Below are positions 1 to 4,921 of a stretch of 5,445 nucleotides of DNA, piece after piece. Made by a program: the position numbers and the translations under genes. Positions within the stretch are counted from its first letter, which is position 1, and each line of letters begins with the position of its first letter. The notes under the pieces are model-generated. The model made no database searches and had not been told where the DNA came from. It was given only the letters and a program-made list of their open reading frames with translations. The DNA is from Nitrososphaerota archaeon. Lineage in GTDB: Archaea > Thermoproteota > Nitrososphaeria > Nitrososphaerales > UBA183. The stretch is from NCBI GenBank assembly GCA_027886925.1, contig JAPCJN010000101.1:1-5445 (forward strand), read 5' to 3'.

Positions 1-77
1 TATCTGATCGAGGGCTGCTCTTCTTCGAGAAGCCAGTCGATGGTGCTCTTGGAAGTCTTCGCCATTTCTCCGACCAT
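1..77 (-). CDS. N-terminus of an unidentified protein, cut by the window start
   Basis: An open frame on the minus strand runs from an ATG at 77-75 (or a second in-frame ATG at 65-63) to the window edge without a stop. From the second ATG the visible residues are MAKTSKSTIDWLLEEEQPSI followed by R and an incomplete codon. The first ATG lies 5 bases after the stop of the DCC-family gene on the same strand, so the two are probably co-transcribed. The second ATG has a GGAG (71-68) only 2 bases before it, which is too close for a normal Shine-Dalgarno. A 'WLLE...PSIR' start resembles the first helix of squalene-cyclase/prenyltransferase-like alpha-alpha barrel repeat proteins. That is from memory of such proteins and rests on about 20 residues, so the function is left open. 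The opposite-strand reading has no recognisable protein character. Confidence 0.6.
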   Translation of the reverse strand, partial: MVGEMAKTSKSTIDWLLEEEQPSIR

Positions 78-82
78 TCTGG

Positions 83-520
83 TCAGCGCACCATCGTCCT
101 CCCGTGAATGTGTCGTAGGCCTTGATTGTGGTGGGCGGATTTGCAGGAGCCGACTTCGTGCGACCGCGATAGCATCGAGTAGACGAACGAGATTGTGTCG
201 CCAAGACCTGGCGTCGCCTCTACTAGGCTCAAGACGGATTCGCCCTTTGGAAGCAGCAGCCTCGCCAACGGGAGTATCGCCTCCGACCCGCTTATGGATT
301 CGCCTCTTGAACGTCCCTCCCTGAAAACCACGAGATGGAACGAACCAAATCGAAGGGACGGAGCCACAGACTCCAGAAGGCCCGCCCTGTCCGCTTCCTC
401 CAGAGACTCGAATTCGATTCGATGCCTGGCGTCTAGAAAGCCCACGACGGCCTTGAAGCGCGAGCAAGGTCCGCAGGAAGCGTCGTAGGCGAGGACGTAT
501 CGGCTGGTTGGTCCGACCAT
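83..520 (-). CDS. DCC-family (DUF393) thiol-disulfide oxidoreductase-like protein
   Basis: A 145-residue protein, close to the usual size of the DCC family (named for its D-x-x-C-x-x-C motif). The motif is near the N-terminus as YDASCGPC (residues 12-19), with Asp13, Cys16 and Cys19, after a short beta strand (YVLAY). It is followed by a helix (SRFKAVVGFLDA) and a strand (RIEFESL), the start of a thioredoxin-like fold. A further Cys lies in the C-terminal tail (SCKSAHH, about residues 123-129). The family is predicted to carry out thiol-disulfide exchange, but the partners are generally unknown and none can be named here. There is no signal peptide, so it is probably cytoplasmic. The ATG at 520-518 has no Shine-Dalgarno, and a TATA-like box sits about 35 bases upstream, which fits a very short leader. 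It appears to lead an operon with the truncated gene at 1-77. The tail after about residue 125 is basic, His-rich and less family-like. Confidence 0.8.
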   Translation of the reverse strand: MVGPTSRYVLAYDASCGPCSRFKAVVGFLDARHRIEFESLEEADRAGLLESVAPSLRFGSFHLVVFREGRSRGESISGSEAILPLARLLLPKGESVLSLVEATPGLGDTISFVYSMLSRSHEVGSCKSAHHNQGLRHIHGRTMVR

Positions 521-550
521 GTCTAGTGCATCGTTTTCCGCTGGAGGTCG

Positions 551-558
551 CTATAAGA
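551..558 (-). promoter_or_regulatory. TATA-like box for the DCC-family gene
   Basis: On the minus strand the sequence reads CTTATAG, centred about 35 bases before the ATG at 520. With the usual archaeal spacing of about 26-27 bases from TATA centre to transcription start, the mRNA would have a leader of roughly 8 bases. That fits the absence of a Shine-Dalgarno. The box is part of a small dyad (553-567). The assignment rests on position and composition only. Confidence 0.45.
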
Positions 559-567
559 TTTGCTTAT
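553..567. repeat. Short dyad ATAAG-N5-CTTAT in the divergent promoter region
   Basis: Perfect 5-base inverted arms, ATAAG (553-557) and CTTAT (563-567), are separated by ATTTG. The dyad overlaps the TATA-like box of the minus-strand DCC gene and lies 120 bases upstream of the plus-strand ABC operon. Its symmetry and placement would suit a dimeric repressor, but arms this short are common by chance in A/T-rich promoter DNA. Apart from this and the ABC TATA-like box at 649, the 167-base intergenic region (521-687) shows nothing else I would call. Confidence 0.25.
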
Positions 568-648
568 CCCAAGGCAGACTTGCGACATCTGCCATCGGTG
601 ATAGGGCGCATCGCATCCGTTGAAGGAGGCCTTCGACTGCCCGCAACG

Positions 649-656
649 GTTAAAGA
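649..656 (+). promoter_or_regulatory. Possible TATA-like box for the ABC exporter operon
   Basis: GTTAAAGA at 649-656 is the most A/T-rich patch shortly before the TTG start at 688, centred about 35 bases upstream. It would give a leader of about 8 bases. No Shine-Dalgarno is present between it and the start codon, as expected for a short-leader archaeal mRNA. The match to a TATA consensus is weak. Confidence 0.3.
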
Positions 657-687
657 AGGAACCCATCGCGCTTCTTCGAGTTCCTAG

Positions 688-1617
688 TTGTCCGCGATCG
701 AAGTCACGTCTCTCAAGAAGGCCTACGGCTCCCTCCAGGCGGTCGACTCGATTTCCTTTTCGGTCAAGGAAGGGCAGGTGTTCTCCTTGCTGGGACCCAA
801 CGGCGCGGGGAAGACGACGACCATCGAGATTCTAGAAGGCCTCAGGGAAAGAGACGGGGGCGACGTCAAGGTGCTGGGCTACGACCCTTGGAAGAAGGGG
901 TACGAGCTGCACACGAAAATCGGCGTCATCCCTCAGGGATTCAAGTTCGTCGACTACGCGACCCCGAAAGAGGCGATCAAATACTATGCCGACCTCTTTG
1001 GGGTGCAGGTGGATGCCGACGCAATCCTTCGAAAGGTCATCCTGGAAGACTCCGCAAACGTCTACTTCACGCGCCTATCTGGCGGGCAGAAGCAAAAGGT
1101 CGGCCTCGCGCTCGCGCTCGTAAACAACCCCCAGCTCGTCTTCCTGGACGAGCCCACCACAGGGCTAGACCCGCAAGCAAGGAGGGCCGTGTGGGACGTC
1201 ATCCGGAACTTGAAGAGCGAAGGGCGGAGCGTCCTTCTGACGACCCACTACCTTGAGGAGGCCGAGGAGCTCGCCGACGTTGTGGCGATAATGAACCATG
1301 GGAAGATAATTACGTCAGGCACGCCCGCGGAGATAATCGCTCGCCACGGCTCGGGTGAAATGGTGAGGGTCCGAAGCGATCAGTGGCTCGTAGACTATCT
1401 GAAGAAGGCCATCCCGACGATCCCTGTGGAATATCACTCGGAGAGCGGCATCATCAACATCCTCGTGCGGCGAAAGGAGGACTCGCTGTCAGCCCTCGAG
1501 GCGATAGAGCGGTCGGGATACGACTGGAGCGACCTGAGCATCCAGAGAGAGAGCCTCGAGGACGTCTTCGTGAAGCTCGTCGGAACCGAGGCGGCCGTGG
1601 AAGTGAAAGCGAAATGA
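688..1617 (+). CDS. ABC-2 type transporter, ATP-binding subunit (DrrA/CcmA-like)
   Basis: A 309-residue ATPase subunit that hydrolyses ATP on the cytoplasmic face to drive the permease encoded next to it. All motifs of a working nucleotide-binding domain are visible: Walker A GPNGAGKTT (36-44), Q-loop Gln83 (VIPQ), signature LSGGQ (130-134), Walker B LVFLDE (150-155) with Glu155, D-loop GLDP (159-162) and switch His187 (TTHYLEEAEELAD). Residues from about 220 form the extra C-terminal domain common in DrrA/NatA-type exporter ATPases, ending in the typical SLEDVFVKLVG. The start is a TTG: an in-frame TAG lies directly before it, and the next in-frame alternative would remove the first beta strand, so TTG is effectively forced. 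The 3' end overlaps the permease start by ATGA, so translation is probably coupled. The substrate (drug, lipid, ion or polysaccharide) cannot be inferred; no sensor, resistance or biosynthesis gene lies beside it. Confidence 0.95.
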   Translation: MSAIEVTSLKKAYGSLQAVDSISFSVKEGQVFSLLGPNGAGKTTTIEILEGLRERDGGDVKVLGYDPWKKGYELHTKIGVIPQGFKFVDYATPKEAIKYYADLFGVQVDADAILRKVILEDSANVYFTRLSGGQKQKVGLALALVNNPQLVFLDEPTTGLDPQARRAVWDVIRNLKSEGRSVLLTTHYLEEAEELADVVAIMNHGKIITSGTPAEIIARHGSGEMVRVRSDQWLVDYLKKAIPTIPVEYHSESGIINILVRRKEDSLSALEAIERSGYDWSDLSIQRESLEDVFVKLVGTEAAVEVKAK

Positions 1618-2711
1618 TCAACCTCCGGCGCATCAAAGCCGACCTTCTCACTTTCGGGCGCGGCTACACGCGCAGCCGCGTCGGCTTGTTCTTCTCATTG
1701 ATCTTCCCTGTGATATTGATCCTTCTCTTCGGGGCCATTTTCTCGGGGAACGGATCCGGGCCGATCCCCGTCTACATCCAGAACCAGGACGGGTCGAGCC
1801 CTGCGAGCGTCGGTTTCATCAACGCGCTCAACTCCACAAAGACCATGCAGATCACACTCGTCGACAGCTCCCAGAACTTCTCTCAATATCTGAGCTCTCA
1901 CTCCGCTTCCGAGGGAATCGTCATCCCCTCCGGGTTCCAGTCGAACTTGGCGCCTGGCAGGCACGTCAACGTGACCATCTACGGGAACCCGACCACCAGC
2001 ACGAACGGGATAGTCATAGGCGTCACCGATTCCATCGTGAACGCGTTCAACCTCCGGCTGGCCAACGGGTCGTCGATAGTCGGGCTGCAGCAGCAGTCTG
2101 TCGTGGGGAGCTCCTACAAATACATCGACTTCCTCGTGCCTGGGCTGATAGGCTTCTCGGTGCTCACGAGCCCTATGTTCGCCCTCGTGAACATCAGCTC
2201 CCAGTACAAGCGAGACAAGGTCTTCAAGCAGCTTTCGCTCACGCCTCTAACCAAGACCGAGTGGCTGCTCTCCAAGATAATCTGGTATATCCTCCTTACG
2301 TTGGTCTCCTTCGTCTTGATGACCACCCTCGGCGTGGGGCTTCTAGGAGCGCACGTCACTTACTCGCTCGGGATAATCCCCTTCCTCATCCTAGGCCCGT
2401 TCCTCTTCGTCTCACTCGGGATGCTGGTCGGGACGGTATCGAAGAGCGTCGAGTCGGCGGCCGTGGTGGGCAACCTGGTGACTTTCCCGATGATGTTCCT
2501 CTCAGGGACGTTCTTCCCGGTCTCCACGATGCCCGCCTACCTTCAGAACATAGCTCACGTGCTGCCCCTCTTCTACGTCATCGACGGGCTGAACAACATA
2601 ATGCTCTATGCGAACTTTGGCGCTGCGCTGCTCGACGTGGGAGTACTCGCCGTCCTTTCGGCGATCGTGTTCGCCCTGGCGGTCAGGTTCTTCAAGTGGC
2701 GTGAAGACTAA
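1614..2711 (+). CDS. ABC-2 type transporter, permease subunit
   Basis: A 365-residue membrane subunit that forms the export path with the upstream ATPase, probably as a homodimer bound to two ATPases. The ATG at 1614 overlaps the ATPase stop (ATGA); the frame is open further upstream, but that part is out-of-frame ATPase sequence. The topology is typical of the DrrB/YhgE-like ABC-2 family: a basic N-terminus (LRRIKADLL), TM1 at about 24-43, an extracytoplasmic domain at about 45-168 rich in Asn, Ser and Thr with several N-x-S/T sequons (such as NST, NFS, NVT and NGS), then five more hydrophobic segments at about 173-194, 222-244, 252-275, 282-302 and 338-360. The cytoplasmic loop YKRDKVFKQLSLTPLTKTEWL (198-218) matches the family's coupling-helix segment ('R..G.ke.l..tPl....ll.sk'). 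The motif LSGTFFPVSTMP (296-307) before the last helix is also characteristic. The sequons suggest archaeal surface N-glycosylation. The substrate is unknown. Confidence 0.93.
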   Translation: MINLRRIKADLLTFGRGYTRSRVGLFFSLIFPVILILLFGAIFSGNGSGPIPVYIQNQDGSSPASVGFINALNSTKTMQITLVDSSQNFSQYLSSHSASEGIVIPSGFQSNLAPGRHVNVTIYGNPTTSTNGIVIGVTDSIVNAFNLRLANGSSIVGLQQQSVVGSSYKYIDFLVPGLIGFSVLTSPMFALVNISSQYKRDKVFKQLSLTPLTKTEWLLSKIIWYILLTLVSFVLMTTLGVGLLGAHVTYSLGIIPFLILGPFLFVSLGMLVGTVSKSVESAAVVGNLVTFPMMFLSGTFFPVSTMPAYLQNIAHVLPLFYVIDGLNNIMLYANFGAALLDVGVLAVLSAIVFALAVRFFKWRED

Positions 2712-2722
2712 CGGCTTAGCCG

Positions 2723-2764
2723 CCTCTCGCAAACGCACGAAGCCCGCGGGCGGGCGCTGAGAGG
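2723..2764 (+). other. GC-rich hairpin between the ABC operon and the SDR gene
   Basis: CCTCTC (2723-2728) can pair with GAGAGG (2759-2764), enclosing a perfect 10-base palindrome GCCCGCGGGC (2742-2751). It starts 12 bases after the permease stop and ends just before the TATA-like box of the next gene. It could end or protect the ABC operon's mRNA. However, there is no T-run after it, and archaeal termination mostly depends on T-rich tracts, so a terminator call is weak. It could equally be a protein-binding site for the SDR promoter. Confidence 0.3.
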
Positions 2765-2765
2765 A

Positions 2766-2773
2766 GATATATT
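2766..2773 (+). promoter_or_regulatory. TATA box for the SDR gene
   Basis: GATATATT at 2766-2773 is preceded by a purine-rich stretch (GAGAGGA) that could serve as a BRE. Its centre is about 28 bases before the GTG at 2798, exactly where a leaderless archaeal transcript would need it. This also supports the GTG as the true start and shows that the SDR gene has its own promoter rather than depending on the ABC operon. Confidence 0.65.
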
Positions 2774-2797
2774 CGCGGACTGACCGGCCGTGATGAC

Positions 2798-3589
2798 GTG
2801 GATCTAGGACTAAAGGGAAGGGTCGCCCTCGTGACGGCATCCAGCAAAGGCATCGGTCTTGGCACCGCCAAGGTCCTCGCCCGCGAAGGGATGAAGGTGG
2901 TGATTTCTTCGAGAAACGGTGAGCGACTCGAGAAGGCGCGCGATGGTCTTGCCGCAGAGACGGGCGCCGAAGTGCACGCAGTCCCTGCAGACATGACCGT
3001 GAAGAAGGACATGGAGAGGTTGGCCGGTGAGTCCGCAAAGAGGTTCGGCGCAGTCGACGTCCTGGTCTACAACGCGGGCCCGCCGAAGGCCGGCACATTC
3101 GACGACCTGACCGACTCCGACTGGGATGAGGCCACGAGGCTGCTGCTCCTCAGCGCCGTCACGCTCACGAAGGGCCTGGTCCCACAGATGAAGGAGCGAA
3201 AGTGGGGACGGCTGATCTACATCACGTCATTTACGTTGAAGCAGCCGGTCGCGAACCTAGTCCTCTCCAATACTGTGAGGCTCGCGATAGCGGGCCTGTC
3301 GAAGTCGCTCTCGAAGGAGCTTGGACCTTATGGGATTACTTCCAACTGTGTCGTCCAAGGGTTCATCCGCACGGACAGGGCCTTCCAGCTCGTCGAAAAA
3401 CGGGCGAGCGATGCCGGGACGAGCGTAGACGAAGCATACAGGGAGATGGCCAAGAGCATCCCCCTAGGGAGATACGGCGAGCCGGAGGAGGTGGGCTCGC
3501 TTGTCGCTTTCATCGCGAGCGAGAGGGGCGCCTACCTGAACGGAGGCGCGTTCGCCATCGACGGCGGATACCTCAGTTCGGTCTTCTGA
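2798..3589 (+). CDS. SDR-fold protein lacking the classical catalytic residues (BKR-like SDR)
   Basis: A 263-residue Rossmann-fold protein with the length and order of a classical short-chain dehydrogenase. The cofactor loop is TASSKGIG (13-20), standing for TGxxxGIG. SSR (37-39) follows beta-2, with Arg39 where NADP-preferring members often have a basic residue. The NAG motif is YNAG (91-94), and the C-terminus has the usual IDGG (254-257). The catalytic site is altered: Ser144 (ITSF) is kept, but the YxxxK positions read S157-N-T-V-R161, and the tetrad Asn position (seven residues after Trp109) is Leu116. The PG motif after beta-6 is QG (187-188). This fits a recognised SDR subgroup often annotated as 3-oxoacyl-ACP reductase-like (CDD cd05344, as I recall), described as not matching the tetrad. 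Ordinary ketoreductase activity should therefore not be assumed; a non-catalytic or different chemistry is possible. The GTG start is forced by the leaderless promoter and the conserved N-terminus (LKGRVALVTASS). It converges with phoU, 11 bases apart. Confidence 0.9.
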   Translation: MDLGLKGRVALVTASSKGIGLGTAKVLAREGMKVVISSRNGERLEKARDGLAAETGAEVHAVPADMTVKKDMERLAGESAKRFGAVDVLVYNAGPPKAGTFDDLTDSDWDEATRLLLLSAVTLTKGLVPQMKERKWGRLIYITSFTLKQPVANLVLSNTVRLAIAGLSKSLSKELGPYGITSNCVVQGFIRTDRAFQLVEKRASDAGTSVDEAYREMAKSIPLGRYGEPEEVGSLVAFIASERGAYLNGGAFAIDGGYLSSVF

Positions 3590-3600
3590 ACGCTCGGCCT

Positions 3601-4623
3601 TTAGAGGTTGTTCGGCTCTTTCGCGGTGAGGTCGACGGCTATCTCGGCGATGTCGGACCCGTACTCCGCCACCCTCCTCACGCTCTCGAGCACCAGCCTG
3701 AACCACCCCACCGTGCTCGGCTCCATCCCGGGCCTCAGGAGCTCTCCGGTCATCTTGTCGTCCATCTCGATGACCTTCTTTGTGAGGTTGATAGCGTCGT
3801 TTGCCTTCTTCGTGTCGAGCTCCACCAGCGCGCTCACGGACTGACCGAGCACCTTCTGCGATAATTCGCTCATCTTTACCACGTCCTTGGCTATCTTCCC
3901 GAGGGCATCCGCCCGAAGGCTTGGGACTAGCCTCGCTATCCCAGCCGCGTGGTCTGCGACCCTCTCGATGCTCTTCACCGCGAGCCTGTACCCAAGGCAG
4001 TCACGGGCTGCCAGGAGCCCCACCTCTTCGATGATGGCGCGATTTCTCACCGCCATGTTCAGCTGCCGGACGATGAAATGGTAGAAGCGATCCACTTCGT
4101 CGTCACGCTGACTGACCTCTTCCGCCAGCGCGAGGTCGCCGCTTTGGAGCGATATTATCGCATCTTGCACCATCCCCGTTGCAATTATGGACATCCTTTC
4201 GATGGCCTTCTTCAGGGGAAGGTCGGAGTATCCAGAGAGGCACTGGGTCGATATGCCGTTGGATGTCTCCTCGACGATCTCGATCCCGATCAACTTGCTC
4301 CTTATGGCTTCTTTCAGGCCCGACCTGAGCCCCGCGTTGGAATTCGGAACCCTGAGCCGGATCAGGTCATATCCGGCTAGGTAGTAGGAGATAAAGGTCC
4401 GAAGCGCCGTCCCCTTGTCAGTGTTGTCCGGGATGTCAATCGTTACGTCGCTCTTGGTCTCCTTCCTCAGGTCTCCTTTCGGCACCACTAGAAGCGACAT
4501 ATCCGCCTGAGGGAGTACCAAAACGGCATCCTTCGCCTTCAGGCCCGCGTCTCTGACCCACGACTTTGGAAGTGAGACCACATAGCTGTTGCCACCTGTA
4601 ATCTGAATCTTCCTGATTTCCAT
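3601..4623 (-). CDS. phoU: AbrB-PhoU fusion, phosphate uptake regulator
   Basis: A 340-residue cytoplasmic regulator. Residues 1-48 form a SpoVT-AbrB swapped-hairpin domain (MEIRKIQITGGNSYVVSLPK, then SWVRDAGL), normally DNA-binding. After a linker come two PhoU-type helical repeats (about 135-230 and 245-335). Their acidic metal-binding motifs are visible: RDDEVD (173-178) and ERVADH (220-225) in the first, EMDD (286-289) and RRVAEYGSD (316-324) in the second. PhoU proteins are known to restrain phosphate import and signalling through Pst/PhoR in bacteria; in archaea, which largely lack PhoR/PhoB, this fusion is a plausible direct transcriptional sensor, which is inference. The frame is open to an ATG at 4695, but the ATG at 4623 is preferred: it opens the conserved AbrB strand, and the longer form would put the promoter TATA boxes inside the coding sequence. 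Its divergence from pstS supports the role. Confidence 0.92.
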   Translation of the reverse strand: MEIRKIQITGGNSYVVSLPKSWVRDAGLKAKDAVLVLPQADMSLLVVPKGDLRKETKSDVTIDIPDNTDKGTALRTFISYYLAGYDLIRLRVPNSNAGLRSGLKEAIRSKLIGIEIVEETSNGISTQCLSGYSDLPLKKAIERMSIIATGMVQDAIISLQSGDLALAEEVSQRDDEVDRFYHFIVRQLNMAVRNRAIIEEVGLLAARDCLGYRLAVKSIERVADHAAGIARLVPSLRADALGKIAKDVVKMSELSQKVLGQSVSALVELDTKKANDAINLTKKVIEMDDKMTGELLRPGMEPSTVGWFRLVLESVRRVAEYGSDIAEIAVDLTAKEPNNL

Positions 4624-4647
4624 TCTCCCAAAGGTGCATATAGTAGC

Positions 4648-4660
4648 TCTATATATCTTA
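4648..4660 (-). promoter_or_regulatory. TATA box for phoU
   Basis: On the minus strand 4660-4648 reads TAAGATATATAGA, centred about 31 bases before the ATG at 4623, giving a leader of about 4-5 bases. A second A/T box, GTATATGG (4670-4663), lies 10 bases further up and would give a leader of about 18 bases. In both cases the GGGAG next to the ATG is too close to act as a Shine-Dalgarno. Which box is used cannot be decided from sequence. Confidence 0.55.
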
Positions 4661-4678
4661 TGCCATATACTAGAAAAT

Positions 4679-4689
4679 TCGACTGAATC
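4679..4689 (-). promoter_or_regulatory. Candidate Pho operator, phoU side (GATTCAGTCGA)
   Basis: Read toward phoU, the minus strand carries GATTCAGTCGA. It is an exact 11-base copy of the element at 4878-4888, which reads the same way toward pstS. Here it lies 9 bases upstream of a TATAT patch (4669-4665). Mirror-image placement before two divergent phosphate genes suggests a shared regulator site, possibly for the AbrB domain of the adjacent PhoU. No known archaeal Pho box is claimed. Confidence 0.4.
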
Positions 4690-4691
4690 CA

Positions 4692-4820
4692 TCATCCTTC
4701 GAGCGTTATTGTGCCTGTCGGGTCTACTTTCACGTTAGAATCGGCAGGCAATTTGGGCGAACCCCCGCGCACAGGCGTAGAACATTGTTCCACTGCCAAA
4801 AATAGGAAAACTGGAGGCAT
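4692..4820 (-). CDS. Possible 42-residue small protein between pstS and phoU
   Basis: A short minus-strand frame runs from an ATG at 4820-4818 (alternative GTG at 4826) to a TGA at 4694-4692, ending 68 bases before the phoU start on the same strand. The predicted peptide has a short hydrophobic start (MPPVFLFLAV), one Cys, and a C-terminal half with protein-like composition that would suit a beta hairpin (ADSNVKVDPTGTITLEG). I do not recognise a family. An in-frame TAG lies just before the possible starts, so it cannot be longer. The preceding bases lack a Shine-Dalgarno; a TATA-like patch (minus strand of 4860-4868) is about 45 bases upstream. At this length a chance ORF is quite possible, and it overlaps a potential RNA hairpin (4712-4750) that could be the real function of this DNA. 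Confidence 0.25.
   Translation of the reverse strand: MPPVFLFLAVEQCSTPVRGGSPKLPADSNVKVDPTGTITLEG
4712..4750 (+). other. Potential stem-loop in the pstS-phoU intergenic region
   Basis: TGCCTGTCG (4712-4720) pairs with CGGCAGGCA (4742-4750): nine pairs with one G-U wobble when read as plus-strand RNA, around a 21-base loop. On the minus strand the wobble becomes an A-C mismatch, so a plus-strand transcript folds slightly better, yet no plus-strand gene start or promoter is obvious nearby. No known RNA family was recognised. Confidence 0.25.
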
Positions 4821-4832
4821 TTGCACAGTGAA

Positions 4833-4868
4833 CTATAGAGTACCCATAGGCAAAAGTTTGCTCTATAT
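4833..4868. repeat. Imperfect inverted repeat of CTCTATA-type boxes upstream of pstS
   Basis: CTATAGAG (4833-4840) and CTCTATAT (4861-4868) form inverted arms (7 of 8 bases matching) separated by 20 bases. Further related boxes are AGCTATAG at 4871-4878 and, in the phoU promoter, GCTCTATAT at 4646-4654, which exactly matches 4860-4868. Some of these boxes probably serve as TATA elements. Their repetition and similar flanking bases suggest a regulator site as well, but A/T-rich promoters can yield such likeness by chance. Confidence 0.35.
4861..4868 (+). promoter_or_regulatory. TATA-like box for pstS
   Basis: CTCTATAT is centred about 57 bases before the pstS ATG. It would start transcription near 4891-4893 and give a leader of about 30 bases that contains the Shine-Dalgarno at 4909-4913. 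The alternative ATATAT at 4895-4900 would give a leaderless mRNA and leave the Shine-Dalgarno unused, so the upstream box is preferred. With this choice the GATTCAGTCGA element falls between TATA box and start site, a position where a bound protein would repress. Confidence 0.45.
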
Positions 4869-4877
4869 TGAGCTATA

Positions 4878-4888
4878 GATTCAGTCGA
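4878..4888 (+). promoter_or_regulatory. Candidate Pho operator, pstS side (GATTCAGTCGA)
   Basis: Exact 11-base partner of the element at 4679-4689, in the same orientation relative to its gene. It lies 7 bases upstream of a TATAT patch (4896-4900), compared with 9 bases at phoU, so the element-to-A/T-box geometry is also similar. No third copy was noticed elsewhere in the window. Confidence 0.4.
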
Positions 4889-4908
4889 GACGCCATATAT
4901 CGGGTGCT

Positions 4909-4913
4909 GGAGG
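4909..4913 (+). promoter_or_regulatory. Shine-Dalgarno of pstS
   Basis: GGAGG lies 8 bases before the ATG at 4922, an ideal spacing. It is the only well-placed Shine-Dalgarno in the window, the other genes looking leaderless. It selects 4922 rather than the second ATG two codons later. Confidence 0.6.
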
Positions 4914-4921
4914 CTAGCGTC

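Noticed and set aside
40..488. Plus-strand open frames across the left end
   Set aside because: They are Arg/Ser/Pro-rich with no recognisable domain and lie opposite the DCC-family gene, whose CxxC motif and fold pattern are clear.
622..634. GAAGGAGG as a Shine-Dalgarno upstream of the ABC operon
   Set aside because: No ATG, GTG or TTG lies at a suitable distance, and the ABC start is about 60 bases further on. It is better read as a small chance palindrome (GAAGG-AGG-CCTTC).
1383..1613. N-terminal extension of the permease frame by 77 codons
   Set aside because: It lies wholly within the ATPase gene in another frame and is Arg/Gly-rich shadow sequence; the ATG at 1614 in the ATGA overlap begins a normal permease N-terminus.
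2502..3098. Long minus-strand open frame across the permease end and SDR start
   Set aside because: It is Arg/Ser/Pro-rich without domain features and runs opposite two well-supported genes; it is a GC-rich codon shadow.
3590..3600. Terminator in the gap between the SDR gene and phoU
   Set aside because: Only 11 bases separate the two convergent stops, and there is no T-run or hairpin there; any termination signals must lie inside the coding regions.
3608..4384. Plus-strand frames opposite phoU
   Set aside because: None shows a domain or a start signal, while the minus strand encodes continuous AbrB and PhoU motifs.
4624..4695. 24-residue N-terminal extension of PhoU from the ATG at 4695
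   Set aside because: The AbrB domain starts at the ATG at 4623, and the longer form would place two TATA-like boxes and the 11-base element within or at the edge of the coding sequence.
4700..4800. Possible tRNA or other known structural RNA in the phosphate intergenic region
   Set aside because: The stem-loop does not extend to a cloverleaf, and no T-loop or anticodon arm pattern is present.
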